DNA of 64,000 nt, taken from contig OU015663.1 in assembly GCA_907165275.2 (NCBI GenBank), forward strand, positions 3,794,501 through 3,858,500, given 5' to 3'. Positions 47,257-58,700 of this stretch are shown piece after piece; the first letter of the stretch is position 1; every line of letters begins with the position of its first letter. The notes beneath the pieces were generated by a model, which was not told where the DNA came from, made no database searches, and saw nothing but the letters and a program-made list of their open reading frames with translations. A program made the position numbers and the translations under genes. Source of the stretch: Zygaena filipendulae. Its lineage: Eukaryota; Arthropoda; Insecta; Lepidoptera; Zygaenidae.

Positions 47257-47352
47257 ACAGAGTATTCTTCTGAGCTAGTTAATTTATAAATTGTGTTTGT
47301 GGTTCTACCGTAGAATAATTTTGGTGGTTTCGTTTCGTATTGTTTTTGTAGA

Positions 47353-50300
47353 ATGGCTGAATTATCTGAAGTAATTTTGCGAGTGAGCGATAGAACGTTT
47401 AAGGCTACAAAACGATTACTGTGCGAACACAGCGATTACTTTACAGCAATGTTTAGCGGCAATTTTGTTGAAAACGAACTAAGTGAAGTTTATATAGAAG
47501 TATGTTTTTATTTAAATTATTTTTGAAACTAAGCAGGTAGATGGTACAGAAAAATCTAACTATGTAATTATTTCTATTCCTTTTATTCCAAACTGAATAA
47601 TACGAAATACAAACAAAATAATGCCTATTATCACCTCAGACGAAATAAAAACTTTAATAAAAATATAAACTTTAAAAAAACCTTTAAAAAAACTTTAAAA
47701 AAAATAAAAATAAAAACTTTCGTCTGAGATTATCACCAGCTAAATCCACACCGATTATTGTTTTTGTAAGTTTGTAAGCGCCTCGATCCTAAAACTGCTA
47801 GCACAATTATGCTTAGTTTGTGATGTTTATATATTTATTTACTAGCCAAACCAGGGGCCGGTATAGCCTTACTCCCATGGATCCACACTTGTGTCTCCCT
47901 GGTTCATTAGCAAATATTTTGTCTAACACCTTTACTTTTTTTAGATGTTAGATGGAGATGTAATGGCAGAAATCATAGATTATATGAAGACTGGTCAAAC
48001 AAACTTCCAAAAATGTGATTTGCATCAAGTGCAGTTGCTAGGTGAAGCTGCAATGTTTTTACAAATTCCTAAATTAGTTAAACTTATTGAAGAACACTTA
48101 GATAGAATGATCTCTAATGATAATTGGATCGAAGTATTTAGAATTGCTAAAATGGGTACATATTCTAAACTAGAAAATGCTGCAGTATCAAAAGGTTTAT
48201 TAGCTTTTAATAAATTTTTTTTTGATGAATTTGATAGTAAAGAAGAATTAATTTGGTACATCTCAAATCCATACTTGAAAGTAAACCATGAGTTTGATCT
48301 ATTCATGTGTGCCCATAGATGGCTAACTTCAAAACAGTGCCAAATTGAACACAATGATATGATATTACTATTGCTCAGCTGTTTAGATATATCAAGACTT
48401 ACCATAGATGACTTGAAAGTACTGAGAGCAGAATTTTGTGAAGCAACTATCAATCATTCAAAATCAATTGGAGTTGTGGACCTTTTAATAAAATCTTTTG
48501 TTATATATGGTTCTGCAACACCATTTTTCATTCAAAAATTTGTTCTTTCTTACCTTGGACAACCTTATATGGAAGAGATTTACAATGAAACATTAAGTAT
48601 AGTTACAGAATTTAAGAAAAGACAGGAAATATTCACACCTATCATACCAATGTGGCTGAAAGAAAAAAGTCCAATAGACAGTACAATAAGCGAGTTAATT
48701 TTTTTGGAAGAGATGATGACTCATAGTACCAACCATTATTCACTGTATAAATTCACTGAAGATCTTGGTTTTGAAAAGTTGTATGATTTGGATAATAAGG
48801 GCTTATGGGGTTGGACTATTGTAGCTTGGGGGCTAACTAAGTTCGTGATTGTTGGAGGCGAGACAACCATGGGAAGTGGCGTTTTCGTAAGGAACATAAA
48901 AGTTACCGACATAGTGAGCCGAGTTGAGACAAGTCATAACACTGAACTGCCCTGTATAAGACACTGTAGCGTTGTTGTTATAGATAACACCCTTTATATT
49001 TTAGGTGGTGTAGGTTCATTTAGGTGTGTAGTCAAAGAGACTTTCTTTAAATGTTCTTTTTAGGGTTCTGACTTCTGTAGCCAAATCACAAGAACAGAAG
49101 CATTATAATTTTGTCATGTCCATCCATCTGCCAGTCTGATCAAGAGAACATGTAATAATCCCGGTACTCTTTCTGTGACTATAAGTATTGGCACTTTCTG
49201 AGCTCATTATGGATTGTAATAATATTTCACGTGCTCATAAGTGTACCTTTAGTTTGAAAAATGATAATTATTGGATTGATTTAAATGAGACATGTCACAT
49301 AGTTTTTTAAATATTGGATTTTAGCTGTTCTCCTGCGGATTCGGATATAGCCGGAATTTCGAATTTCCCGCGGGAATTCCGGGTTACAATATAGCCTACG
49401 ACACTAACAAAAACCGTGGTTTTCTATTGGTAAAAGAATTTTTCAAAATTGGTTCAGTAGATCCAGAGATAACCCTTTACAACCTCACAAACTCTACCTC
49501 TTTATAATATTAGTGGGTATAGATCTGTTTTAGAACAGCATAAAGCTTTGGCCAAACATGCTCGACAAAGCGACTGCGAAGCGAACGCGGAACGGAAACG
49601 TCTATAACGCGAACCTGATGTGCACACCTACGCGACTTCAGCAGGACGCGAACCGCGACAAGCTTCATTTGTGTCGTTGAATAGGGATGTGGACTACTTT
49701 TTAAAATCAAAATTCTAATTAGTCCGTCAGTTAGAAAATAAAAAAAACAATAGACACGTATTTTTTGCTTTTTCAAATAAATTAAAATATACAGAGATAA
49801 AGCGCATTAAAGTTTAGGATGAGGGGGTCGTGACGTCACTAACCGCTAAAACCGCCATACAAACTATCAGAATAGTGACGTCACGCTAAATTTCAACTCA
49901 ATATGTCGCCGTTATTTTTTGATTACGTAAAAAAAGAAAAAAATACGTGTCCAATATTTTTTAATAATATAAGACGGACTAAAAAATAAAAATTAGTCAA
50001 CATGCCCATTGTCACTAAAGCCGCACGTCTCGAACATAGTTTTACTACTAATGTCAGTCTTATATTTTACATCAGAGTCTGATAGAAGATCTGTCTAACC
50101 ACGACGCGTACCGCCCGCTCTGCCGACGCTTTGTTCCCGCGTCGCGGTCGCGTAGGTGTGCAAGACGTCATTAAGAAATAAGGGCAGCGTCCACCGCGCG
50201 TCTGACGCTCCCGCTTCGCAGTCGCTTTGGTCGCGCAGGTTTGGCCGAAGCTTTTTAGCTAATTTTTAACGGTGAATTTTCTCTCGCACTACGTTATCCT

Positions 50301-51712
50301 CGAACACATTTATTTACGTTAAGTTTAATTACTGTATAAATAAAAAAAAAAACCTTTCGCAGGATAGTACGTCAGTCAGTGATCAAGTATGATTTGATCA
50401 CACAGGAATTTTCGACTATAGCTGAATTGCCCGAACCTGCACAGAGCCCGGCGGCGTGTGTCCACGAAGGCCACATATACTGTGCCGTTAGATCGAGTAT
50501 ATACAAACTGATCGAAACCGACGACGAGGACTCCGAGGGAAATAGAAAACTTAGTTTCGTGCCCGTGATCGAGACGGACGGAAACATCAATTATATGACG
50601 TCACACAAACAGTATATCTATTGCACACATAGTTTCAATAACTGTTTGAAGAGATTCAAGCCTGCCACAGACAAGACAATGGAACAAGTCGGCATGTTCT
50701 CTAACATACCAGCGTGTATAATCAACTTTGGTAACTATAATAATTTAGTAATAACCTACCATTTAACTAGTCTGTAGGAATTTCGGAATACCCTCAGAAA
50801 TTATTGTACCGAAATACAAAAAAATACAATTTTATACTAGCTAGGTCTTCCGTGGCTTCACCCGCCCGAGATTCGGTATTCCCGCGGGAGCTTTTCCTTC
50901 CAAGATCAAAAGTATTCTATGTCACTTTGGGATCCTACCAGTGAAAGAATATTATATAGAATCTGTTTAGTAGTTTCAGAGGTCAGAGATTTCCCTTGTT
51001 CTGCAGCGACTGGATGTAATAGGGGCATATTACATCCAATTGCTGCAGAACATCAGCATATTTTCTGTATATTTCCATTCTCTTCGATTTTTTTTTAATA
51101 TTTATTAGGTTTCCAGTATTTACTAGTTCTCTGAGTATAAATTTGACTTTTTTAGTCATATTGCAACTGTGAGTGCCTAAGAAAACGCTTTTCAAGTTTT
51201 GTGATACGCGTTATATGTATATACTAGAGTTCACCGAGGTTTCACCTGCAGAATTCCAGGATAAAAGTGCCCTATGTGCTTCGGCGTACCCCTGAAAACG
51301 TCCATTTCATGATGATCGGTTGAGCCGTTAAGGCGTTAAAGCGTAAAAAACAAACAAATAAACAAACAAACTTAGTTTCGCATTTATACAAGAAAGGATT
51401 AATTTAGTTTTATTATTTGCAGATGACAGGTTGTTGGCATTCACAAAAAGCTGCCAGGTGCCGTTGATACGTTTTGTTGACGAATACATTTTTGAGCCCA
51501 AAGAAAACAAATCAGATGACAAAGTGCGTTGCGCCACTAAAGTTGTGTGGACAGAAACGAGAAATTTTGTGAAAATCAACGAAGTAGCCGGCACTTTGAA
51601 ACTCGTCACTGCTCAACCATCGAAGCCTGTGATTTCGAACGTAGCCTTTAAATATATAAAAAAGTATTCACAAGCCATCACAGACTACGTTGGGAACAAT
51701 TTAATTGAATGA
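47353..51712 (+). CDS. BTB-BACK-kelch protein, 4 exons
   Basis: Kelch-like family protein; such proteins usually serve as substrate adaptors for Cullin-3 ubiquitin ligases, but no substrate can be inferred here. Exons: 47353-47499, 47945-49023, 50363-50730, 51423-51712, closing in frame to 627 residues. The BTB fold spans exons 1-2: FKATKRLLCEHSDYFTAMF, then MLDGDVMAEIIDYMKTGQ. The BACK domain follows (residues roughly 110-210; NPYLKVNHEFDLFMCAHRW). Kelch-type strands are recognisable at FVIVGGETTMGSG, LYILGGVGSF and the exon 3 IYCAVRSSIYKL, but the repeats are poorly conserved. The C-terminus ends DYVGNNLIE. The start follows a TTTTTGTAG acceptor-like site, so a 5' non-coding exon is possible. 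Intron 2 is packed with a foldback element carrying a nested MITE. Confidence 0.88.
49318..49515 (+). repeat. SINE-like repeat
   Basis: Shows CCGCGGGAATTCCGGGTTAC, AATTGGTTCAGTAGATCC and ends TTTATAATATTAGTGGG. In BTB intron 2. Confidence 0.6.
49541..50256. mobile_element. Foldback/TIR element with nested MITE
   Basis: The left end AAAGCTTTGGCCAAACATG, continuing into AAAGCGACTGCGAAGCG, is mirrored at the right end by CGCTTCGCAGTCGCTTTGG and GGTTTGGCCGAAGCTTT. The two arms (about 130 and 150 bp, GC-rich) flank CRE-box MITE copy 6. Located in BTB intron 2. Confidence 0.75.
49684..50007 (+). mobile_element. CRE-box MITE family, copy 6 (nested)
   Basis: Start GGGATGTGGACTAC, internal GTCGTGACGTCACTAACCG and AGTGACGTCACGC, end AGTCAACATGCCC. 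It sits inside the 49541-50256 foldback element, so it is the younger insertion. A minus-strand frame beginning [14 protein letters not shown] here is MITE-derived. Confidence 0.88.
51222..51400 (+). repeat. SINE-like repeat in BTB intron 3
   Basis: Contains CCAGGATAAAAGTGCCC, TTCATGATGATCGGTTGAGC and GCCGTTAAGGCGTTAAAGCG, with a CAAACAAATAAACAAACAAA run. A further fragment lies at 50836-51000. Confidence 0.6.
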
Positions 51713-51847
51713 GAAATATCTTATTACAGCCACCCTAGCCAAATTCACATTCTACGATCGTTAACGCATAGAAAACTAAGAAACGAATCCTCAAGTCACT
51801 TGGTCACCTATGTCAATTTGGCTAGGGGGGCAGGTCTACGTATCTTA

Positions 51848-52277
51848 AGCTAGAGGTCCGCGCTGCAACCGAGGCGAGAGACCGGAGACCGCGACAAGTG
51901 TCTCGGTCTCTTCTGCATGTTGTAGGTCCAGACCGAGGCCACGGAGACCGCGACTCTTCGCGACCGAGACGACAGTATCGTAGTCTGTCAAAGTCAGTTG
52001 TGTTTTATGTGTCATGATGGAAAACCAAGTAGTAGCACTTCTATTGGAGGAAGAAGACGATGATTTGATGATTTAAACACTAAACACGTCATATTGTGCT
52101 TTTCGAGCGCGACACGAGACACTACTTCTCTGGGGAAGCGACTGTCTCCTCTCTGTCTCGCTGGCGAACTGCTGCTTATACATTGTCTATGGTCAAGTAA
52201 CGGTCGCGGTCTCCGGTCTCGGTAGCTTGTCTCTGTATGTTCTCTTATTCGTCTGTGCGCGGCGCGAACCTCTACCT
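51848..52277 (+). mobile_element. PIF/Harbinger-like non-autonomous element
   Basis: The ends AGCTAGAGGTCCGCGC and, inverted, AGGTAGAGGTTCGCGC are flanked directly by TTA (51845-51847 and 52278-52280), the PIF/Harbinger target duplication. Subterminal GACCGGAGACCGCGAC is also inverted. Inside, near 52016, a short frame MMENQVVALLLEEEDDDLM resembles the acidic N-terminus of Harbinger transposases, after which the coding sequence is lost. About 430 bp. It starts 135 bp after the BTB-kelch stop codon. Confidence 0.7.
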
Positions 52278-54359
52278 TTAGGCCCGTATATGTAAAAGCT
52301 ATTCAAACTCGGTGAAATACTTGACTTTTACTCTCCATAAACTACCTGCCTTTCAGCTTTATAGGTCACGGAGTTTCCGAGATTTCTTGTTTCGTCAGTG
52401 AGTTCTTCTTTCATGTGCAGTTAGTGAGATAATATCTCAAGAGCTTATCCAATTTGAGGAGCGTTTATAAATAAGGGCCTTAGATAAAAATTTGTAAGTA
52501 TTTTAATGATAATAATAATGCATGTTCGTATGTTACTGTTAATATTACAATAAACGAGGGTAGACAGGTTATGGGCAGTATGATATACTCAGTAAAAATC
52601 CTCGACTCGCCAATTTTTGAGGGCGATTACTGAGAGTACCTACACACGTCTCGTTTGATCTATGACTTTGCATCGGTATTGACGTAATCTAACTACTTTT
52701 TTTTAATGCAATATCACCGGTCTCAAAGCATATGATACCCCACCACTCGCTGAAAATATTTGATCTCACGTGTGATTAATTGTGTTTATGACTCCAAACG
52801 AAAAACGACGTAACTAAAACAAAATCGATGTTTTTTGTCTGATGAATATGAATATTAATTTTACTGTGCTTATACTTAAGGAAAATGAATAAAAATGCTT
52901 AATTTTGTTATTAATTTACATTTATTATTTTATTTGTCATCCATTTACATTTATGTGTACATACACACTATTTGAACAGTTAGAGATTAATGTGTTATGT
53001 ATGTTGGCTATGTACGGTAACAATGACAAAACCCGAAATAACACGCACTCAATTACAAATACAAGTAAAGAACAAGAACTTTAAAAACCGGAAGTACGAA
53101 CTGCACAAATAAAGAGTTCATATAAAAAAAGTAGAATTAATTCAGTCGTTGCCATTGGCCAATTGATTCGAATTTACTTTGCAACAGTGCAGTGTAGGTA
53201 CGCGAGAACTCAAAAACGCAGCACTTCGACAGCTGTTATTTTTTATATTCATTTGTAATAGTTATAAAGATGCTTGCTTTCCATAGACAAAATCAACTGC
53301 AGCTCTTGTTGTTTCAACTAAGAATTTAGCATACCTATCTCTTGTAGTTTTTAACTTATTAGTAATTATAAAAACTATCATATGCTGTTTTATGTTATTT
53401 AGTATTTATAAAAACTATCATTTATTTTACTGTTTTTATACTAAGTATGTTTAAAGACTATCTTATACAGTTTATAAAGTAGAAAATTTAATTGGCATAA
53501 TCTCAAAATCCTTTCAGGACAGGTTCTTAGCCTATGGTAGTTATTTTTCTTTGCATTCATACACGGATTTAGTTACTTCAGATTGAGGTAGCAATCTGGG
53601 TTATTTTTTTTATTAGACCAATATAATAACAATTACTTTCCCGAATACTCCATCTCTTGCTTTGGCGACATGCCGTAACAAAGTGTACTTTACAACAACC
53701 TAAAATAAAGTGTTATTTACAATAATAAATTTAGATTATACGATCTCCATTATTTTATAGTAAAGGCCACTCTCGCCCTCATATATTGTTATTATTAATC
53801 TACATTTAATAATACAACAAAATAAGCACCAACGATTAGTCTATCCCTTTTGATTATGTGATAGCTTCAAAATAAATGGTCACTTTGTGAATAGTGAATT
53901 GAACTTGGCTTGACACGCTGCCGCGTGTCAAGATGTCGGGGTAACAAGAAGTAGAAGATAGTAAAACAAAAACTTTTTCAATATATTTTATCTTACTGAT
54001 GTAGAAGAGGCAACCACCAATTTGAAAATAAAAGATTATCAATGCACTCTTAAGTTACATTGTACTGGAAGCACTTAAAAACTATTAACATCAATAAAAA
54101 TATTTAATTAATGCATTCTCTTGGTACAAGATCTATATTATTTTACAAAAATTAATTCAATAGTTATAATTAATATTACGTCATTATCAATGATTATAAA
54201 AAAAATATAATTTCTTTAACTACCGGTTATTACTCCGGTAACAAATGAAATCTCCACTATCATCGATGCAGACACTTCTAAACAAGCTCTATGATACAAG
54301 GCACTCGAAAAAGCCAATTCTTACATTAACCTTTTGACTATACAAAAATATGTTTTTCA

Positions 54360-54430
54360 GGACCGGATTGGTGTAAGTGGTCAACATGCCACTTCAATCA
54401 ACAGGTCTTGGTTTCAATTCCAGCTTATAT
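54360..54430 (+). repeat. Degraded tRNA-like SINE head
   Basis: GTGTAAGTGGTCAACATG followed by a B-box-like GGTTTCAATTCC. The spacing is compatible with a tRNA-derived head, but the sequence is degraded. Confidence 0.4.
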
Positions 54431-54448
54431 CTATAGTGTACGTATTTT

Positions 54449-54887
54449 GGTTAAACGAGGGACATTTAAATTTTAAATCCATATACCTACTTACTTCATG
54501 TTAACTAGTAAACATATACATCACACTGATAAATAATAAAACCTTGGACCTTGACAAAACTGGGTAAATGACCTTTAGGTATGGTCCGACGGCTATTTTC
54601 ATTAACAATTAATCTATACATATAAACTGCTTTGTCCTGAATGACTGATGGATCAACGCACAGCCTAAGCCGCTGATCGTAGAGACCTGAAACTTGGAGG
54701 GTGTGTTCTTTGTATGGCGTAGGCATCCGATAAGAAAGGTTTTTGAAAATTCAACCCCTAAGGAGATGAAAAGGGGTTGCAAAGTTTGTATGCAACAATT
54801 CCCGCAGATAGAACTATAATATGTTTCTTAAATAATCAGGAGTGGAATGCTGATTTAGATTTCCACAATATGTCCCTCGTTTAACCT
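54449..54887. mobile_element. Inverted-repeat-bounded element carrying a reversed SINE-like copy
   Basis: GGTTAAACGAGGGACAT at the left and its inverse ATGTCCCTCGTTTAACC at the right bound about 440 bp. The interior at 54550-54830 is the reverse complement of the long repeat at 41485-41790. Confidence 0.6.
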
Positions 54888-55742
54888 ACCACCTTGTACA
54901 GCATCAGAAATATGCAATCAGTTTTGAGAGTCGCTGAATCTTATTGAAATAAAATTAATGTTCAACGACTGACAAAAAGGTCTTTTTGATGCTGTCTGTA
55001 CATGAAACAATGTGTATGACTGTATGTAGTCCGTAATTTAATTGATTTTCACGACACAAGCTTAGCTTATGGTGCCAAATACCTATCTATACCTATATAT
55101 AGTTTCATTCAATGTCGTTGGGCAGTTTTCACATAATGCGCGCACAAACAGACCTGGATTATAATTATATGTACTAGCAACTTGCCCCGGATTCGCATGG
55201 GTGCAATAATGTTTAGTAAATAACCCAAATTAGATTTTATTTAACGGATCGATTACACAACATCGACTTTTAATAGAAATTGTGTGAATGACAGGGCAAA
55301 CCCCGGCAAAATCGGTTGCGCAATTTAGAAGAATTGATCGACTACTTAGGGCTGATGTTTCAATCGACAGATAAAACAGATTGCTTATTCGTCTGATAGT
55401 TATTATAAAGTTTTTCGCGCTTTATACCGTGTAGCTCTAGCTGAAGCTACAGGTGAACCTGTAGGTATGTATAAAATTTATTTGTTAAATTTTCACGTCC
55501 TCCTCAACGTCCCGACAATACAAAAAAAAACCATCGCTCATAATTTCAAAGGAGACAAAAGTAGTCCAATCGTTATTCATCAGATGGCGCTAGGACATGT
55601 ACGGCAAAAAGCGTTTTTAATATTATTAAATTCACATTAAAACTTGGTCACAGGTCATATTTCAGAGTGATCGATCGTCCCTAAAACATTTATATATTAT
55701 AACATTTGTATATTATGTATATCGAATACCCGCGCCGCGTCT

Positions 55743-58700
55743 CTACGTCCAGCCGCCGGTGAGTTTGTGGAAGGTCTCGTGGTCGAGCGTCTGGTTGGCG
55801 TCCTTGGAGCGCATCGACAGGAATATGTAGCCGCCGATGAACTCGTGCACCACCTTGCACTCGGCCGACAGCACCGAGAATATGATGTTGCCCTCCTCGA
55901 ACTGCACCATCATGTGCTTTATCTCCCAGTTCACGTTCCACGCCTGAAAACCATGCAACAATAATAAAAATTACAAACACAGAGCAAATAAATCAACTAC
56001 AGAGGACATGTAGGAGGCGCAGGTGCGATACCGTTGCAAAGGAAGTTAGAGGACAAATGCTCTAACATGCTCAAAACTTCTTTTGCTGCCATCCCAAGTA
56101 CATGTATTTACCACAATTTCACAAATCGTGAATTTTGAAAACAGAGCCTAAGTCAAAAACTAACCATAAAGCGTTTTACATTTGTTTACGTCAGTAAATG
56201 TTTTAGTGCGTGATGAATAGTTTTGTATGCGAAAATCACCCGGCAACACTGGTTTCTTTCTGTTTTCATACTAAACTAAGTCAGTCAATCAGTTACGACG
56301 GCGTGTTATAAGTTTGACGTGTCTGTGTGTGTGTGCGTGCATGAGTGTCTGTCTGTCTACGACATCGTAGCTCCCAAACGGGTGAACATATTTTGATTTG
56401 TTCTTTTTTGTTTGAAAGGTGAATTAGTCGGGAGTGTTCTTAGCTATGTTTGGTGAAAATCGGTCCAAGATGGCCACCGCCACAAAATGGCGGATTATAT
56501 ATTCTATAATGAATGTGATTATCTTCCACAGACTGAACTGTCAGAGGTTTTTTTTTCAAGTTTTTTAAAAGAAACATGTTCATTGTTCACTCACCTTCAT
56601 GGTGCTGAAGCGCCACGTCTTGATGTGGTCGCCGGTGCTGGGGTCGAGCCGCATGATGCGGTTGTTGGCGACGCTGATGATCTCGTCCTTGCGGTGGCCC
56701 ATGAAGCGCACCACGAACAGCGTCTGCCCGTAGTCGGGCAGGTTCTGCCACGTCTTGATGTACTGCAGCTTCGCCTCCAGCAGCGGCAGGTCCTTCACGT
56801 TCGCGTGGCTCTCGAGCACGCGCTGCGTGAACTGGGCGGGACGTTGAAATCATATTAAAAAAGTGATTTCGAATATCTGCTTCCTTTTTTTACCCGACTG
56901 CGCGATGCAAATAATGTCCAATACATACCGGACACGTATTTGTCCTTTTTTTCCTTTAGCCGTCACGACGTCATATTTTTTTAATTATTCATTTAGTATT
57001 TATTGTTTTCAGGCGCTTATTGGTTAGTGGTTTTTGTAACGAAAGGGCTTCAACCAAACTCGGAAACTAACTCGGAAATTACGTTCTAGCCAAATGTTCC
57101 AGGGCACTCCCGCTTTTTTTTACTATTCAACAGCTGTAGGTAGGTACTCAGAGTCGTTTTAATGATTACTTAATTTTAAGTAAAGATTTTAAAAATAAAT
57201 AAATAAAAACAATACTGCCGCACTCAGAGACGTTCATTAATTTAATGGTAACTGGCATTTAACTAAATTTAATTAGTGAAATGAAAAATTCCGCGTCACA
57301 CTGTTTTTCAATTACAGAGCATAATAGAGCATAATGCGACTCAGTGGCGCACAACGCCGAATTGTGCTAATACTTTCATTTTAATTGGCGTAGTTGAAAC
57401 ATTCAACGTTGAGCATTATGCCGCATAATGCGCTTTAGTGCTGTAATAGGGTACTTGCATGAAATTTATAATAAGAAATTATGTCAATATTTCAAAAATA
57501 GAGCCTTAGGAAAGCGTTATCGTAAATAAACTAAGTGCATACAGTCAACGCATATTTTCCATTTTCTGAAGTGTTTTACTTTAAAATGCATCGGTAAAAT
57601 GCATTTCGATTCTTTACTGGAACTTTTGGAAATTACACATTAAACATTAACATTAATTTCGCTTTTGGATATTGAAGTTGTCTGTCAGTGTCACATGACC
57701 CTGTTAATACGACATTGACATTTCTATCACAGATTAAATATAAGGCGTAATTTTGAACAAGTGACGTCATTCCGCGTTTAGGCGGTAAGGTCTAAAGTAG
57801 GAACTTTGAAACGCTCTATTTCATTAATTTATGCATATATTTTCTTTCTTTTTCTTGCTTTGTTTATGTAGGCCATATATCTATAAAATAGACTGAAAAA
57901 AAAAAATTCATGCAAGTACCCTATTGGAAAACAGGGACAGTGTCTATTTAATTGTCTAGTGACCCGGTCCGCGCCACACTACTAGTGGCTATGGCTACTA
58001 GTGTGGAGGCCCACCTTGCCCTTGAGCTTGCGCAAGTAGCGCGGCGCGACGTAGTTCTCCGGCTGCAGGTGGTCGAGGTGCGGCACGCTGTGGTGCGGCA
58101 GCGCGGCGCCGGGCCGCGGCCGCTGCAGCGCGAGCAGCGCGCGCACCGCGCCCGCCTCGCTCTGGAACGCGGCGTCGGCGAGCGAGCGCCCGCGCGCGCC
58201 CAGCCGGCACGCCGCCACCCACTCCGCGTACTGCTCCTCCTGGTGACCACGAGAACAAACTCGTCTACAAGTCGCTTTGACCAAAGAATAGGGATGTGGA
58301 CTACTTTTGAAAATCAAAATTCTAATTAGTCCGTCAGTTAGAAAATAAAAAAAACAATAGACACGTATTTTTTGCTTTTTCAAATAAATTAAAATATACA
58401 GAGATAAAGCGCATTAAAGTTTAGGATGAGGAGGTCGTGACGTCACTAACCGCAAAACGGCCATACAAAATGTTTTTTTAATTTTCTAACTGACGGACTA
58501 ATTAGAATTTTTATTTTCAAATATAGTCAACATCCCCATTATGACCGAGTAACGAGCGTTTCCACGAGAAACGTTTTAGGGTTATCATCATTCACTATGA
58601 CCATAACGCGACGCGTTAAGATAAGGCGCCACTTAAATTGTTTTTCCCTCGTGTTCAAAGAAGTTTCACTTTAAAAAAATACATTTACAACGTTTCTTTT

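Larger units (their letters stand above)
45490..47352. other. Divergent promoter region between Rad51 and the BTB gene
   Basis: Rad51 (minus) and the BTB-kelch gene (plus) are transcribed away from each other from this 1.9-kb interval. Contents are three repeats of an ACAAATTAACTAGACAT-type motif (45828-45945), a fragment of the 2524-3146 repeat (about 46711-46795), and two foldbacks close to the BTB gene. No open frame with a recognisable domain was found. Confidence 0.55.
52281..55742. other. Intergenic between BTB-kelch and kindlin
   Basis: Mostly AT-rich, with no supported gene. It contains a degraded tRNA-like SINE head (54360-54430) and an inverted-repeat-bounded element (54449-54887). 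Both neighbouring genes end here, so their 3' UTRs occupy the edges. Confidence 0.5.

Noticed and set aside
49510..49776. Frame beginning [14 protein letters not shown], also found at 57982-58383
   Set aside because: It is the same frame in two copies of the CRE-box MITE and diverges outside it. Repeat-derived, not a gene family.
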